This document shows positions 16,390-24,676 of a DNA stretch of 37,574 nucleotides, in pieces (position 1 is the stretch's first letter; the number at the start of each line of letters is the position of its first letter). Position numbers and translations under genes: made by a program. Origin of the DNA: UBA6987 sp045616945 (lineage in GTDB: Bacteria; Bacillota; Clostridia; Lachnospirales; Lachnospiraceae); the NCBI GenBank assembly GCA_045616945.1, contig JAZLHR010000130.1, positions 1-37,574 of the forward strand, written 5' to 3'. The notes beneath the pieces were generated by a model. The model was not told where the DNA came from. It saw nothing but the letters and a program-made list of their open reading frames with translations, and did not search any database.

Positions 16390-19239
16390 TCAAAGCTCCT
16401 TGTCCTCAGAGCCGTTTTCGTCGGCCTGCGGCGCATCCGTCAGGACCGTTTCGGTCTCCGGCGTGAGAGCAACGGAAATATCTTTTTCCGCAGCATCCTG
16501 CTTTTCCGAAGAAACAGGGCCGTCCGATGTTTCGGCCGCTTCTGCCGGCTGTTCGGCGGGAGCATTTTCCTTCGGATCGGGCTTGTCTTTCGGAGAAGCG
16601 GCACCGGACCGTTTGGCTTCCTGCTCATACAGGCCTCTGTCCTTCTGATGGATGCGGTAAAGCCGGTCACGGCTTTTATCGGCCTGATTATCCTGGGCTT
16701 TTTCCTCCAATGCGGCCTGACGGTTGGCCTTGATCGCCCGGATCATCATTTTCAGGACCAGAATGAGCAGCAGGATGCAGAGACAGATCAGAGAGATCTG
16801 CGTGCCCAGATGCAGGCCTTCCGGTTCGTAGCGCAGGACGATCTCATGCGTGCCTTCCGTGACATCAATCGTCATCAGACAGTCGCCGAGCTTGCCGATC
16901 TGCACTTCTTTGCCGTCCAGCGTGCAGGTCCAGCCGTTCTCAAAGGGGATGGAAAGCACCATGGAAGCGCTTGCATCTGCCGTTACGGAACCGCGGATCT
17001 CCGTTTTCTGCAGCGTATCGGCGATCTCACTGATCTCAAAAGGATGCTCCGAGAGCTTTTCGATCGCCTTGATGAAATTGTCACTGTTCAGGCGGTAGAG
17101 CGTTCCGTTCATCTTGGCGTCGTCCGTGACGGTGACCGAGATGTTTCCGCCTTCCTCACACCAGCCGAGATCCACGAAAAAGCCGCGGTTCAGATTGGAC
17201 CAGGAACGCGTGGACCCGCCGGAGGAGGCATTGACCTTGGTGATGGAAGAACTGTTCATATACGCGTAGTACCAGCCGGCTTTATCGACGGTGTAGCTGA
17301 GCGTTTTGTCGGAAGTCTTGGCGGAGCAGGTATCCAGGATATTGCCGACACTGGCAGCGATATTGACGAAGCTGTTCTGGATCTTGGCCGGTGTTCCGGA
17401 ATCGATCTTCCAAAGCTTGGCGGTATCGTCCGGAACCAGATAACCGAGCGGCAGCGTATAGGTGAAGCGGTACAGGTAGTTCTTGCCGCCCGCATGGTCG
17501 GTCTCGGTCCCTACAAGACTGTACATGGGACTTTCCGGCAGTTCTTTTTCCGTGAGACGGTATCCGACGGAGAACATGGCCGAGGCCAGAAGCGTGGAAC
17601 CGGTATAGCTGTAAGCGTTGGTATTGCCCTCCATGCCGAGCTTTTTATACAGCTGGGAAACGGAGGCATTCGTGGTGGAAGAGAAGAGGGACGCGGAACG
17701 GAAGCCGAAATACGGCCCGTCGTTCTTGGTCCGCTGCGCATATCTTTCGATACGCGTATAAGGCGATTCCGCCTCCGCCATGGCTATCAGCTTGTCGTAG
17801 CTGTCGTCATAGCGCGTGAATGAATCTCGGTTGACATAGGAAACGCTGGTGACGGCGGTGTTGACGCCCATTTCCACGACCAGCACGCAGATCGCCATGC
17901 CGATGGCACTCAGGCGGCTCAGACGCCGTGTTTTATACAGATATACGTTGAGTCCGTACAGCGCGAGCATCACGATACTGGAATAAACGGCATAGTAGGG
18001 GATCTCTTTGGAATCCGCAATGACCTCTATGAGGAGCATCACGCCGATGCCTCCCCACATGGTGCCGACCACCTTGCTCTTGGTATATTTGGGGATACCG
18101 AGGATGCCTTCGAAGCACATCGTCAGCATGACGAAATTGTAAAGGAAGGACTGGCGGCAGGGCAGGGAGTTGGGATAATGCAGTCCGTGCCAGATGAAGT
18201 TGAGCATATTGGTGTTGAAGCTGAGGAGCAGAATCCCCAGCAGCACCGTATTGACGATCTTTTCCTTGAAGTCCACGTCCCGGTTCATGTAGTACAGGGG
18301 CAGGAAGAGGAAGATCCCCACGCCGCAGTACAGATTGGGCCAATGGTCCAGACCGGTTTCCGTTTCCACCACCATGAGGTGTCTGGAAAGCATTTCAAAG
18401 ACGGAGAAATAGTTGGAGACCGTCTTCGGGAAGGTGCTTCCGGCGGATGCGGTGATCTGCAGGGAGTAGAAGCAGGGAATGAGCAGCACCGCGGCCAGGC
18501 CGCCGGCCAGCGCCGAATACAGCCCGAATTTGAAGCAGACACCCAGGAAACGGGAAAAAGTCCAGCCGTTATGAGAAATCAGCCGGCTGATAAAATACAG
18601 CACCAGGAAGATGCAGAGCATGATGCTGATATAGTAGTTGCACAGGATGGCGAAGGCGAGGGACAGGCAGTACAGAAGAGGCTTGTCTTCCTCTATCAGC
18701 CGTTCCAGACCCCACAGTACGACCGGCGTGAGCCAGAGGACGTCCAGCCACATGATGTTCCAGCTGTATGCCGCGAGATACCCGCTCAGGGCGTAGCAGA
18801 TGCCGCAGAACGCGATGCCCATGTGCTTTGTCCGGAATTTCTTCGACAGGAAGAAGGCCATACTCCAGCCGCACAGGCCGATCTTCAGAAGGATCAGCCC
18901 GGTGACGAATTCGATGATATGCCTGGTAGGGATCAAAAAGGCCAGAAAATGCAGCGGGCCGCTCAGGTAATAGGCGAACAGCGCGGTATAATTGCTGCCC
19001 AGACCGATATCAAAAGAGTAGGTCAGGCTTTTGCCGTCGCGCAGGCGGTTGGCCAGATCCTCGAAGAAGGCAACATATTGATGGTAAAGGTCCGTCCGCA
19101 GGAAGCAGTTCTTGCCGAAGGGATACAGTTCCTTGCCGGCAAAAATGCCCAGCATGATCAATATGGGGATCACAAATGCCAGGATAAACGGCAATCTATC
19201 TTCAAAACTCGGTTTATTCCTGTTTGTCAGCTTCTTCAT
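16390..19239 (-). CDS. YfhO-family membrane glycosyltransferase
   Basis: The 949-residue polytopic protein is of the YfhO family (GT-C-like). TM1 (about residues 17-34) is followed by an outside loop with FLRTDLYHQY, whose acidic residue is in the place of the GT-C catalytic Asp, then about a dozen further hydrophobic segments up to ~residue 460. A large extracytoplasmic region follows (~470-780), then one TM near 795-815, and then a ~125-residue low-complexity cytoplasmic tail rich in Glu, Ala, Pro and Lys. In B. subtilis YfhO transfers GlcNAc from undecaprenyl phosphate to lipoteichoic acid, working with CsbB and GtcA. Both partner types are encoded just upstream in this operon. The start overlaps the GtrA gene by 26 nt, with its own GGAGA site. 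The acceptor polymer is unknown. No well-formed terminator follows; a small GACGG/CCGTC hairpin is the only candidate. Confidence 0.88.
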   Translation of the reverse strand: MKKLTNRNKPSFEDRLPFILAFVIPILIMLGIFAGKELYPFGKNCFLRTDLYHQYVAFFEDLANRLRDGKSLTYSFDIGLGSNYTALFAYYLSGPLHFLAFLIPTRHIIEFVTGLILLKIGLCGWSMAFFLSKKFRTKHMGIAFCGICYALSGYLAAYSWNIMWLDVLWLTPVVLWGLERLIEEDKPLLYCLSLAFAILCNYYISIMLCIFLVLYFISRLISHNGWTFSRFLGVCFKFGLYSALAGGLAAVLLIPCFYSLQITASAGSTFPKTVSNYFSVFEMLSRHLMVVETETGLDHWPNLYCGVGIFLFLPLYYMNRDVDFKEKIVNTVLLGILLLSFNTNMLNFIWHGLHYPNSLPCRQSFLYNFVMLTMCFEGILGIPKYTKSKVVGTMWGGIGVMLLIEVIADSKEIPYYAVYSSIVMLALYGLNVYLYKTRRLSRLSAIGMAICVLVVEMGVNTAVTSVSYVNRDSFTRYDDSYDKLIAMAEAESPYTRIERYAQRTKNDGPYFGFRSASLFSSTTNASVSQLYKKLGMEGNTNAYSYTGSTLLASAMFSVGYRLTEKELPESPMYSLVGTETDHAGGKNYLYRFTYTLPLGYLVPDDTAKLWKIDSGTPAKIQNSFVNIAASVGNILDTCSAKTSDKTLSYTVDKAGWYYAYMNSSSITKVNASSGGSTRSWSNLNRGFFVDLGWCEEGGNISVTVTDDAKMNGTLYRLNSDNFIKAIEKLSEHPFEISEIADTLQKTEIRGSVTADASASMVLSIPFENGWTCTLDGKEVQIGKLGDCLMTIDVTEGTHEIVLRYEPEGLHLGTQISLICLCILLLILVLKMMIRAIKANRQAALEEKAQDNQADKSRDRLYRIHQKDRGLYEQEAKRSGAASPKDKPDPKENAPAEQPAEAAETSDGPVSSEKQDAAEKDISVALTPETETVLTDAPQADENGSEDKEL

Positions 19240-19663
19240 GTACTGTCTCCTTCTTGAAAATAAAGAGCTTGCTGAACACGTAATTCAGAATGACGACGAT
19301 CACGTTGACGATCAGTTTCATCCATTTTTCGCTGAGGTGGAACAATTCCACGGAAACCAGAAGAAAAACGAATTCGACCGCAAAGGAAAGAAGACGGGCG
19401 CCGATAAAGGCAAGGAACTCCTTCAGCAGTCCGCTGCCGGCAGCACTCTTGGATTCGAACACATATTTCTTATTGGTGACGTAGGCAAACAGGACGGCGA
19501 TCACCCAGGCGGCGACTTCCGCGATCCTGTAATCGATGCCGAGTGCCAGAGAACCGTAATAGACCAGATAATTGACCAGCGTCGTCAGCACACCGAAAAT
19601 GAGGTAGGTGATGATCTCTCTGGTCAGATATTTCCGCAGCAGGGCTTTGATCTTTTCAATCAT
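19214..19663 (-). CDS. GtrA/GtcA-family membrane protein (probable polyprenyl-phosphate-sugar flippase)
   Basis: The 149-residue protein has four predicted TM helices (about 17-38, 43-62, 86-107, 117-138) and the family features YLIFGVLTTLVNYLVYY and NYVFSKLFIFKK near the C-terminus (PF04138). GtrA/GtcA proteins are proposed to flip undecaprenyl-phosphate-linked sugars across the membrane. It overlaps the upstream glycosyltransferase by 8 nt and the downstream YfhO gene by 26 nt, so the three are translated as one unit. This matches the CsbB-GtcA-YfhO set of Bacillus. The start is the first Met of the frame and fits the family. Confidence 0.92.
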   Translation of the reverse strand: MIEKIKALLRKYLTREIITYLIFGVLTTLVNYLVYYGSLALGIDYRIAEVAAWVIAVLFAYVTNKKYVFESKSAAGSGLLKEFLAFIGARLLSFAVEFVFLLVSVELFHLSEKWMKLIVNVIVVILNYVFSKLFIFKKETVHEEADKQE

Positions 19664-20642
19664 GAGGCGTATCCTCCCGATCTGTGTCTGCGGGGCGTTT
19701 GGCTCCGGAAGGGATCATGGGCAGATTACTTTCTTTCAGAATATACAGCGGCCTGTCTTTGGCTTCCTGATAGATGCGTGCCACATATTCGCCTACCACG
19801 CCGACGGATAGTTCCAAGATCCCGCCCAGGAACAGCAGCAGGCACAGGACAGAGGCATTTCCGGAAATATCCGCACCGCAGCAGACCCTGATAAGCAGGA
19901 ACAGCGCATAAAGCAGAGAAGCGGCGAACAGAAAAATGCCGGTATTGCGCACGGCAGCAAGCGGCTTCACGGAAAAAGCGGCGATGCCGCTGACGGCATA
20001 GTGCAGGAGGCCTTTGACGCTCCATTTACTCGTTCCGGCAAGCCGTTCCACATTGCTGTAGAGGATCCATTTGGTCTCAAAGCCGACCCAGGCGAAAATG
20101 CCCTTGGAAAAGCGCTCCGATTCGGAAAGCTCCAGCACGGCGTTCAGCATCTGACGGGTCATCATGCGGTAGTCCACGGCGTTCTGGGGCAGTTTAACTT
20201 CCGTGAGATGATTGCTGAAACGGTAAAAAACGGAGGAAAAAAGGCTCCGCAGCTTTCCTTCCCCTTCGCGGGAGGACCTGCAGGCCGCGCAGCAGTCATA
20301 CCCTTCCTCGATCCCGGCAGCCATGGCAGGCAGCAGCGCGGGGGGATGCTGCAGATCGGCGTCCATTACCGCGGCAAGATCACCCGTCGAGTGCCGGAAA
20401 CCGGCATACATGGCGGCCTCTTTGCCGAAATTCCGGGAAAAGGAAAGATAACTGACCTCCGGATGCTCGGCGGCCAGCCGGCGCATGATGTCCAGCGTTC
20501 GGTCGCGGCTTCCGTCATTGACGAAAATATAGTGAAAACGGTAATCCGGCATGGACCGGGCCACCTTATCGGTTTCCTGATAGAAAAGCAGGAGGCTTTC
20601 TTCCTCGTTGAAGCAAGGGATGATCAGGTCTAAAGTCTTCAT
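19656..20642 (-). CDS. Family-2 glycosyltransferase, CsbB/GtrB-like (polyprenyl-phosphate sugar synthase)
   Basis: The 328-residue protein has an N-terminal GT-A domain: DLIIPCFNEEESL at the start, VNDGSRDRT near 41-49, the DxD-type motif DADLQHPP at 94-101, and SFSRNFGKEAAMYAGF. Two TM helices near 230-255 and 265-290 precede a short tail. This architecture is that of GtrB/CsbB/DPM1-like enzymes that load a sugar onto undecaprenyl phosphate on the cytoplasmic face. The ATG at 20642 has AAGGAG close upstream; the frame extends 24 codons further, but that extension crosses the promoter -10 box. It is first in an operon with the flippase and YfhO. The sugar cannot be told from sequence. Confidence 0.92.
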   Translation of the reverse strand: MKTLDLIIPCFNEEESLLLFYQETDKVARSMPDYRFHYIFVNDGSRDRTLDIMRRLAAEHPEVSYLSFSRNFGKEAAMYAGFRHSTGDLAAVMDADLQHPPALLPAMAAGIEEGYDCCAACRSSREGEGKLRSLFSSVFYRFSNHLTEVKLPQNAVDYRMMTRQMLNAVLELSESERFSKGIFAWVGFETKWILYSNVERLAGTSKWSVKGLLHYAVSGIAAFSVKPLAAVRNTGIFLFAASLLYALFLLIRVCCGADISGNASVLCLLLFLGGILELSVGVVGEYVARIYQEAKDRPLYILKESNLPMIPSGAKRPADTDREDTPHD

Positions 20643-20712
20643 AAAACTCCTTTGCTCAGACACAAAAGGACAGTCCGAAGGGCATAAGCCCCCAGACCCC
20701 AAGAGTGCTCTC

Positions 20713-20741
20713 ATTATATATTAGAAAAGATGAAATGTAAA
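20713..20741 (-). promoter_or_regulatory. Promoter of the glycosyltransferase-gtrA-yfhO operon
   Basis: Read on the minus strand, TTTACA (complement of 20736-20741) is followed after 17 bp by a perfect TATAAT (complement of 20713-20718). The predicted start is near 20706, leaving a ~64-nt leader before the first ATG. Confidence 0.8.
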
Positions 20742-20755
20742 TCCGCTTTTTCGGC

Positions 20756-21007
20756 TTATTCCTGTTTTTCGGGTGCATCCGGAGCCTGCCCTCCGGGGAT
20801 ATCCGCCGAATCTTCCGGCCGGAATTGCTTGGTGATGAGCAGCAGTGCGTACAGGACGATGGGAACGGCGATCGTGGCGCCGAGAGCCATACGGAACCAG
20901 GTCTGCGCCTGCTCGCTTTTCATCAGGGCAAATACCAGGCAGGCAGCATACATCAGTACCAGCACGGCGATCCCGATCAGAGCCATCACCTTGCGAAATT
21001 TTTTCAT
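20756..21007 (-). CDS. Small two-helix membrane protein, function unknown
   Basis: The 83-residue protein has a basic start (MKKFRKV), a hydrophobic helix at about 8-28, a short loop, a second helix at about 41-60 and an acidic, Pro-rich tail. It is not recognised as a named family. The ATG at 21007 has GGAGG upstream and lies behind a near-perfect promoter (21067-21095), so it is very likely expressed. The stop lies close to the promoter of the downstream glycosylation operon, which may also receive read-through from this gene. No terminator separates them clearly. Bitopic products of this size often act as accessory or regulatory membrane peptides, but nothing here shows that. Confidence 0.75.
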   Translation of the reverse strand: MKKFRKVMALIGIAVLVLMYAACLVFALMKSEQAQTWFRMALGATIAVPIVLYALLLITKQFRPEDSADIPGGQAPDAPEKQE

Positions 21008-21045
21008 GAAAAGGCCTCCGAAAATGCATTCTCCGTCCGTCAGGA

Positions 21046-21074
21046 TTGACGAACAAAGACCTTTGCATTATAAT
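21046..21074 (+). promoter_or_regulatory. Promoter of remA-gmk (rightward)
   Basis: TTGACG at 21046-21051, a 17-bp spacer and a perfect TATAAT at 21069-21074. The expected start is near 21081, 36 nt before remA. Its -10 overlaps the -10 of the leftward promoter by 4 bp. Confidence 0.8.
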
Positions 21075-21095
21075 AAAAAGGCTTTTTCGTGTCAA
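21067..21095 (-). promoter_or_regulatory. Promoter of the small membrane protein gene (leftward)
   Basis: On the minus strand a perfect TTGACA (complement of 21090-21095) is followed, 17 bp later, by a perfect TATAAT (complement of 21067-21072). The expected start is near 21060. The site shares DNA with the remA promoter, so RNA polymerase cannot occupy both at once. Confidence 0.82.
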
Positions 21096-21116
21096 TGAAA
21101 GGCGAAAGGAAGACCT

Positions 21117-21359
21117 ATGGGAAAGTTTATCAATATAGGCTACGGGAATATCGTGAACAGCGATAAGATCGTTGCCATCGTGAGCCCTGATTCCGCTCCC
21201 ATCCGGCGGCTGATCCAGCAGGCAAGGGACCGCGGGACGGTCGTGGATGTTACGCAGGGCAGAAAAACCAAAGGAGTGCTGGTCACGGATGACGGTTCGG
21301 TGATGCTCAGTGCGCTGCTGCCGGAAACCATCGCGGCCAGGTGCGGGGAGGAAATATGA
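21117..21359 (+). CDS. remA: RemA-family regulator (DUF370)
   Basis: The 80-residue protein begins MGKFINIGYGNIV and contains ARDRGTVVDVTQGRKTKGVLVTDDGSVMLSA, the RemA/YlzA signature. In B. subtilis RemA is a DNA-binding activator of matrix and osmoprotection genes that forms a ring wrapping DNA. The Arg residues around RRLIQQARDRG and the RKTK stretch fit the DNA-binding face. The remA-gmk-rpoZ order is the same as in Bacillus. An AGGAAG site precedes the ATG. The stop overlaps the gmk start by 4 bp (ATGA). The target genes in this organism are unknown. Confidence 0.94.
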   Translation: MGKFINIGYGNIVNSDKIVAIVSPDSAPIRRLIQQARDRGTVVDVTQGRKTKGVLVTDDGSVMLSALLPETIAARCGEEI

Positions 21360-21994
21360 AAAAAGGCGAACTGATCGTGATCTCGGGTTTTTCGGGTGTC
21401 GGCAAGGGCACGGTTATCGGTGCGCTCCGCAGCGCGAATCCTGAATACCGTTTTTCCGTATCGGCTACCACGCGGGCGCCGCGCCCCGGAGAAACAGACG
21501 GACGGGAGTATTTTTTTATCAGCCGTGAAGCCTTTGAAAAGCGTATTGCGGAAGGTGATCTGCTGGAATATACCTGCTATAACGGGAATTATTACGGAAC
21601 GCCGCTCAGCTTTATCGAAGAGCAGCGGGCAAAGGGGTTCCATATCCTGCTGGATATCGAGACCGAGGGGGCTCTGAACGTGAAGCGCCTGGTACCGGAT
21701 GCGAAGCTGATCTTTATGATCCCTCCCGACGCGGAAACGCTGCGCTTGCGTCTGACGGGGCGCGGGACGGAGACCCGCGAGCAGATCGTCGGCCGGATGA
21801 AAAAATCTCTGGCGGAGGCGGAGCTTGTCCCGCAGTATGACTGGATCGTGGTCAATGAAGACTGCCGCCGCTGTGCGTGGGATATTTATCGGATAGCGAC
21901 CGGGAGCGGCCGGCCCATGACGGAACGGGCGGAGGCATTGCGGATGACGGAGCAGTTCCGCCGCGACCTGCCTGCCATCATCGAAAGCCTGTAA
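21356..21994 (+). CDS. gmk: Guanylate kinase
   Basis: The enzyme phosphorylates GMP to GDP with ATP. The 212-residue protein begins MKKGELIVISGFSGVGKGT (P-loop GFSGVGKGT, usually GPSGVGKGT), then SATTRAPRPGETDGREYFF for GMP binding, EYTCYNGNYYGTP, and LLDIETEGALNVK. These are the standard family blocks. The ATG at 21356 is chosen over the earlier in-frame start (21341) because GGGGAGG lies just upstream and it gives the family N-terminus. It overlaps remA by 4 bp, so the two are translationally coupled. Confidence 0.97.
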   Translation: MKKGELIVISGFSGVGKGTVIGALRSANPEYRFSVSATTRAPRPGETDGREYFFISREAFEKRIAEGDLLEYTCYNGNYYGTPLSFIEEQRAKGFHILLDIETEGALNVKRLVPDAKLIFMIPPDAETLRLRLTGRGTETREQIVGRMKKSLAEAELVPQYDWIVVNEDCRRCAWDIYRIATGSGRPMTERAEALRMTEQFRRDLPAIIESL

Positions 21995-22019
21995 AGCTGC
22001 CGAAACTGTAAGCCCGGAC

Positions 22020-22048
22020 TTGAAAAGAACGGGATATTACGCTATAAT
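22020..22048 (+). promoter_or_regulatory. Promoter upstream of rpoZ
   Basis: TTGAAA at 22020-22025, a 17-bp spacer and a perfect TATAAT at 22043-22048, about 45 nt before the rpoZ ATG. It gives rpoZ-rimO-pgsA their own promoter in addition to read-through from gmk. Confidence 0.8.
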
Positions 22049-22092
22049 CATAAAATCACATCGGGGCAGAGCTGCCTCAAAGGAGTTATTGT

Positions 22093-22422
22093 ATGCTGCA
22101 TCCTTCTTATTCGGAGTTGATGAATGTTGTGAATCAGAACGCTGCCCCAGAGGACAGAGTCGTCAAGAGCCGTTATTCCATCGTGATGGGCACCGCCAAG
22201 AGAGCCCGCCAGCTGGTCGACAACGGTTATATGACCCTGGACGATCATTCCGTGAAGCCGCTTTCCATCGCCGTGGACGAACTGAACGACGGCCGCATCC
22301 GTATCATTTCCGACGAAGAGGCTGCAGCGCTCAGTGCGGAAAAGGCTGCCGCGGCTGCTGAAGCAGCGGGAGAGAATGCCGAAGAGGAAGTCCGGGAGGC
22401 ATCCGCGCCGGAGGAGGAATAA
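22093..22422 (+). CDS. rpoZ: RNA polymerase omega subunit
   Basis: The 109-residue protein starts MLHPSYSELMNVVN and carries KSRYSIVMGTAKRARQLVD, the conserved omega motif that clamps the beta-prime C-terminus. Then comes KPLSIAVDELNDGRIRI. The last ~35 residues are an Ala/Glu-rich acidic tail, longer than in Bacillus omega (~67 aa) and probably disordered. AAAGGAG precedes the ATG. The stop lies 6 nt before rimO, and the GGAGG for rimO is inside the final codons. Confidence 0.95.
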   Translation: MLHPSYSELMNVVNQNAAPEDRVVKSRYSIVMGTAKRARQLVDNGYMTLDDHSVKPLSIAVDELNDGRIRIISDEEAAALSAEKAAAAAEAAGENAEEEVREASAPEEE

Positions 22423-22428
22423 TCCGTT

Positions 22429-23775
22429 ATGAAGGTCTTCTTTGAGTCTCTGGGCTGCGATAAGAATCTGACAGATGCCGAATTCATGCTGGGCCTGCTG
22501 CGGGATGCCGGTTATGAATTTACGGATGATGACGCGGAAGCGGATGTCATCGTTGTGAATACCTGCTGCTTTATCGGGGACGCCAAAGAGGAGAGCATAC
22601 GGACCATTCTTCGGTTGGCGGAACGCAAGGAAGACGGCTGCTGCCGTGCGCTTATCGTCACGGGCTGTTTGGCAGAACGCTATAAGGACGAATTGTTCAC
22701 GGAGCTTCCGGAGATCGACGGAGCCCTGGGGACGGCTTCCTTTGACCATATTGTGGAATTATTGGATCAAGTGCTGCTCGGGAAAGCCGGGGAGCACCCT
22801 TTTGTGTACGAATCGATCGACCGTCTGCCGCAGATCTCTGCCCGGCGGGTCGTTACCACGGGCGGACATTACGCATATCTGAAGATCGCGGAAGGCTGCG
22901 ATAAATGCTGCACGTACTGCATCATCCCCAAGATCCGCGGGCATTACCGCAGTGTTCCCATGGAGCAGCTGCTGAAGCAGGCCCGGGAATTGGTGGACGG
23001 CGGTGTGCGCGAACTGATCCTGGTGGCGCAGGAAACGACCCTGTACGGGACCGACCTGTACGGGAAGAAGATGCTGCCGGAGCTGATCCGTCAGCTGGCC
23101 GCGCTGGAAGACCTGCACTGGATCCGTATTCTGTATTGCTACCCGGAGGAGATCGACGACGCGCTCATCGAGGCTCTGCGGACGGAGCCGAAGCTCTGCC
23201 ATTATTTGGATCTGCCGATCCAACACGGGGCGGACACGGTCCTGAAGCGGATGGGCAGAAGAACCACGTCGGAGGAACTGCGCACCATCATCGGAAAGCT
23301 GCGGGCAGCCGTTCCGGATATCGCGCTCCGCACCACGCTGATCGCCGGATTCCCGGGAGAAACGGAAGAGGAGCATCAGGCCAGCATGGATTTCGTGCGG
23401 GAGATGCGTTTTGAAAGACTGGGTGTCTTTACCTATTCCCGAGAAGAAGACACGCCTGCTTACCGTATGAAGCCGCAGATACAGGCGCGCATGAAGATCC
23501 GTCGGCAGAAGCAGCTGATGGAGCTGCAGCAGAAGATCGCCTTCGAGAAGGCTGACGCCATGGAAGGCCGCCGTCTGGAGGTCATGGTAGAGGGACGCCT
23601 GGAGGAGGAAGACGTTTACGTTGCGCGGACATATATGGACGCGCCGGATGTGGACGGGTATCTGTTTTTCCGGGACGGTGTGTCCCATATGAGCGGTGAT
23701 TTTGTCACGATTACGGTTGACGGAGCCAACGGGTATGATCTGATGGGAGAAGCAAGCTATGAATCTGCCGAATAA
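22429..23775 (+). CDS. rimO: Ribosomal protein S12 methylthiotransferase RimO
   Basis: RimO is a radical-SAM enzyme that adds a methylthio group to a conserved Asp of ribosomal protein S12; it is a paralogue of MiaB at 1212. The 448-residue product opens MKVFFESLGCDKNLTDAE, the RimO-type N-terminus, with N-terminal cluster cysteines in LGCDKN, NTCCF and TGCL. The SAM motif CxxxCxxC is at residues 157/161/164, and a C-terminal TRAM-like domain follows. The RimO assignment over MiaB rests on the LGCDKN start and the AEGCDKCCTYCIIPKIRG block. The 3' end overlaps pgsA by 17 bp. Confidence 0.95.
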   Translation: MKVFFESLGCDKNLTDAEFMLGLLRDAGYEFTDDDAEADVIVVNTCCFIGDAKEESIRTILRLAERKEDGCCRALIVTGCLAERYKDELFTELPEIDGALGTASFDHIVELLDQVLLGKAGEHPFVYESIDRLPQISARRVVTTGGHYAYLKIAEGCDKCCTYCIIPKIRGHYRSVPMEQLLKQARELVDGGVRELILVAQETTLYGTDLYGKKMLPELIRQLAALEDLHWIRILYCYPEEIDDALIEALRTEPKLCHYLDLPIQHGADTVLKRMGRRTTSEELRTIIGKLRAAVPDIALRTTLIAGFPGETEEEHQASMDFVREMRFERLGVFTYSREEDTPAYRMKPQIQARMKIRRQKQLMELQQKIAFEKADAMEGRRLEVMVEGRLEEEDVYVARTYMDAPDVDGYLFFRDGVSHMSGDFVTITVDGANGYDLMGEASYESAE

Positions 23776-24295
23776 AATCACAGTTGCAAGGATACTGATG
23801 GTTCCGGCCGTGGTCGCGGTATTGGAACTGGGACAGGGAAGCGGCGCTCTTTGGTGGGCCGCTGTCATTTTTACCGTGGCATCCCTTTCCGATATGCTGG
23901 ACGGGAAGATCGCCCGGAAAAGGAACCTGATCACCGATTTCGGGAAATTTATGGATCCGCTGGCAGATAAGATGCTGATCTGCTCTGTTCTGGTCTGTCT
24001 GGCGGAACGCGGTATGACGCCGGCCTGGGCAGTGATTCTGATCACGGCAAGGGAATTTGCGGCTTCGGGACTGCGGATGCTGGCTGCGTCGCAGGGCATC
24101 GTTCTGGCGGCCGGATGGCTCGGCAAGCGTAAGGCCAATGTGCAGACCTTATGGATCATTGCGCTGCTGGTACCTGTGCAGTGGCCCTGGTGGAAATGGG
24201 TGGAACTGGTGCTGATGGCCGCGGCGCTGCTGCTGACAGTCTGGTCCCTTGCGGACTATTTTATCAAAAACAAGGGTATTATCCGGGATATGTAA
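23759..24295 (+). CDS. pgsA: CDP-diacylglycerol-glycerol-3-phosphate 3-phosphatidyltransferase
   Basis: PgsA makes phosphatidylglycerol phosphate, the precursor of phosphatidylglycerol. The 178-residue membrane protein contains the full CDP-alcohol phosphotransferase motif, DMLDGKIARKRNLITDFGKFMDPLAD (D-x2-D-G-x2-A-R-x8-G-x3-D-x3-D) at about residues 45-70. It is surrounded by five to six hydrophobic helices, and NLPNKITVARIL at the N-terminus is typical of PgsA. GGAG precedes the ATG, which lies inside the 3' end of rimO. The rimO-pgsA order is common in Clostridia. Confidence 0.95.
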   Translation: MNLPNKITVARILMVPAVVAVLELGQGSGALWWAAVIFTVASLSDMLDGKIARKRNLITDFGKFMDPLADKMLICSVLVCLAERGMTPAWAVILITAREFAASGLRMLAASQGIVLAAGWLGKRKANVQTLWIIALLVPVQWPWWKWVELVLMAAALLLTVWSLADYFIKNKGIIRDM

Positions 24296-24313
24296 CAGGC
24301 AGGAGGAGATCGC

Positions 24314-24676
24314 ATGCAATGGCTGCGTCCTTTGTATATCGGGACGAAGATGAAGCGGGACTGGAGAAAAGCTGCCGCAGCCGTTACGGGAACGAAACCG
24401 GGACGGTATGACGGCTGTATCGTGCTGGTCCTGTCTGATTATGCGCGCTGCAGCGTGGAGCTTTTGCCTGCTTATTCCTTTAAGATACCGCATTTTGCGC
24501 TCCGGAAATCGGAAAAAGTCGTGGGGCTGGCAAAAGATCGGGAAGAAGCCTGCGGATTGCTGATCTCCATGGCCGAGGATGCGTGTTTCCGGATCGGGAA
24601 GCCCGATCTGGCAGCCTATTTTGCTTCCCTTCCCGAAAGCGAATGGGCCGAGCAATGGGAGGGCAGTGAAAAATGA
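24314..24676 (+). CDS. Unrecognised conserved-looking 120-residue protein
   Basis: I do not recognise the family. The 120-residue protein is soluble, with a basic first half (IGTKMKRDWRKAAAAVTGTKPGRYD), a central hydrophobic strand pair (CIVLVLSDYARCSVELL) and a helical acidic end (AEDACFRIGKPDLAAYFASLPESEW). AGGAGGAG lies 5-8 nt before the ATG, and the stop overlaps the start of the DUF2953 gene by 4 bp (ATGA), which argues strongly that it is a translated gene. It is sandwiched between pgsA and a DUF2953-gerW pair, so an envelope or sporulation link is possible, but this is guilt by association only. Confidence 0.8.
   Translation: MQWLRPLYIGTKMKRDWRKAAAAVTGTKPGRYDGCIVLVLSDYARCSVELLPAYSFKIPHFALRKSEKVVGLAKDREEACGLLISMAEDACFRIGKPDLAAYFASLPESEWAEQWEGSEK

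Noticed and set aside
16384..17823. 479-residue open frame on the plus strand opposite yfhO
   Set aside because: It mirrors the high-GC codon pattern of the yfhO gene, with low-complexity translation and no recognisable domain or ribosome site; a shadow frame.
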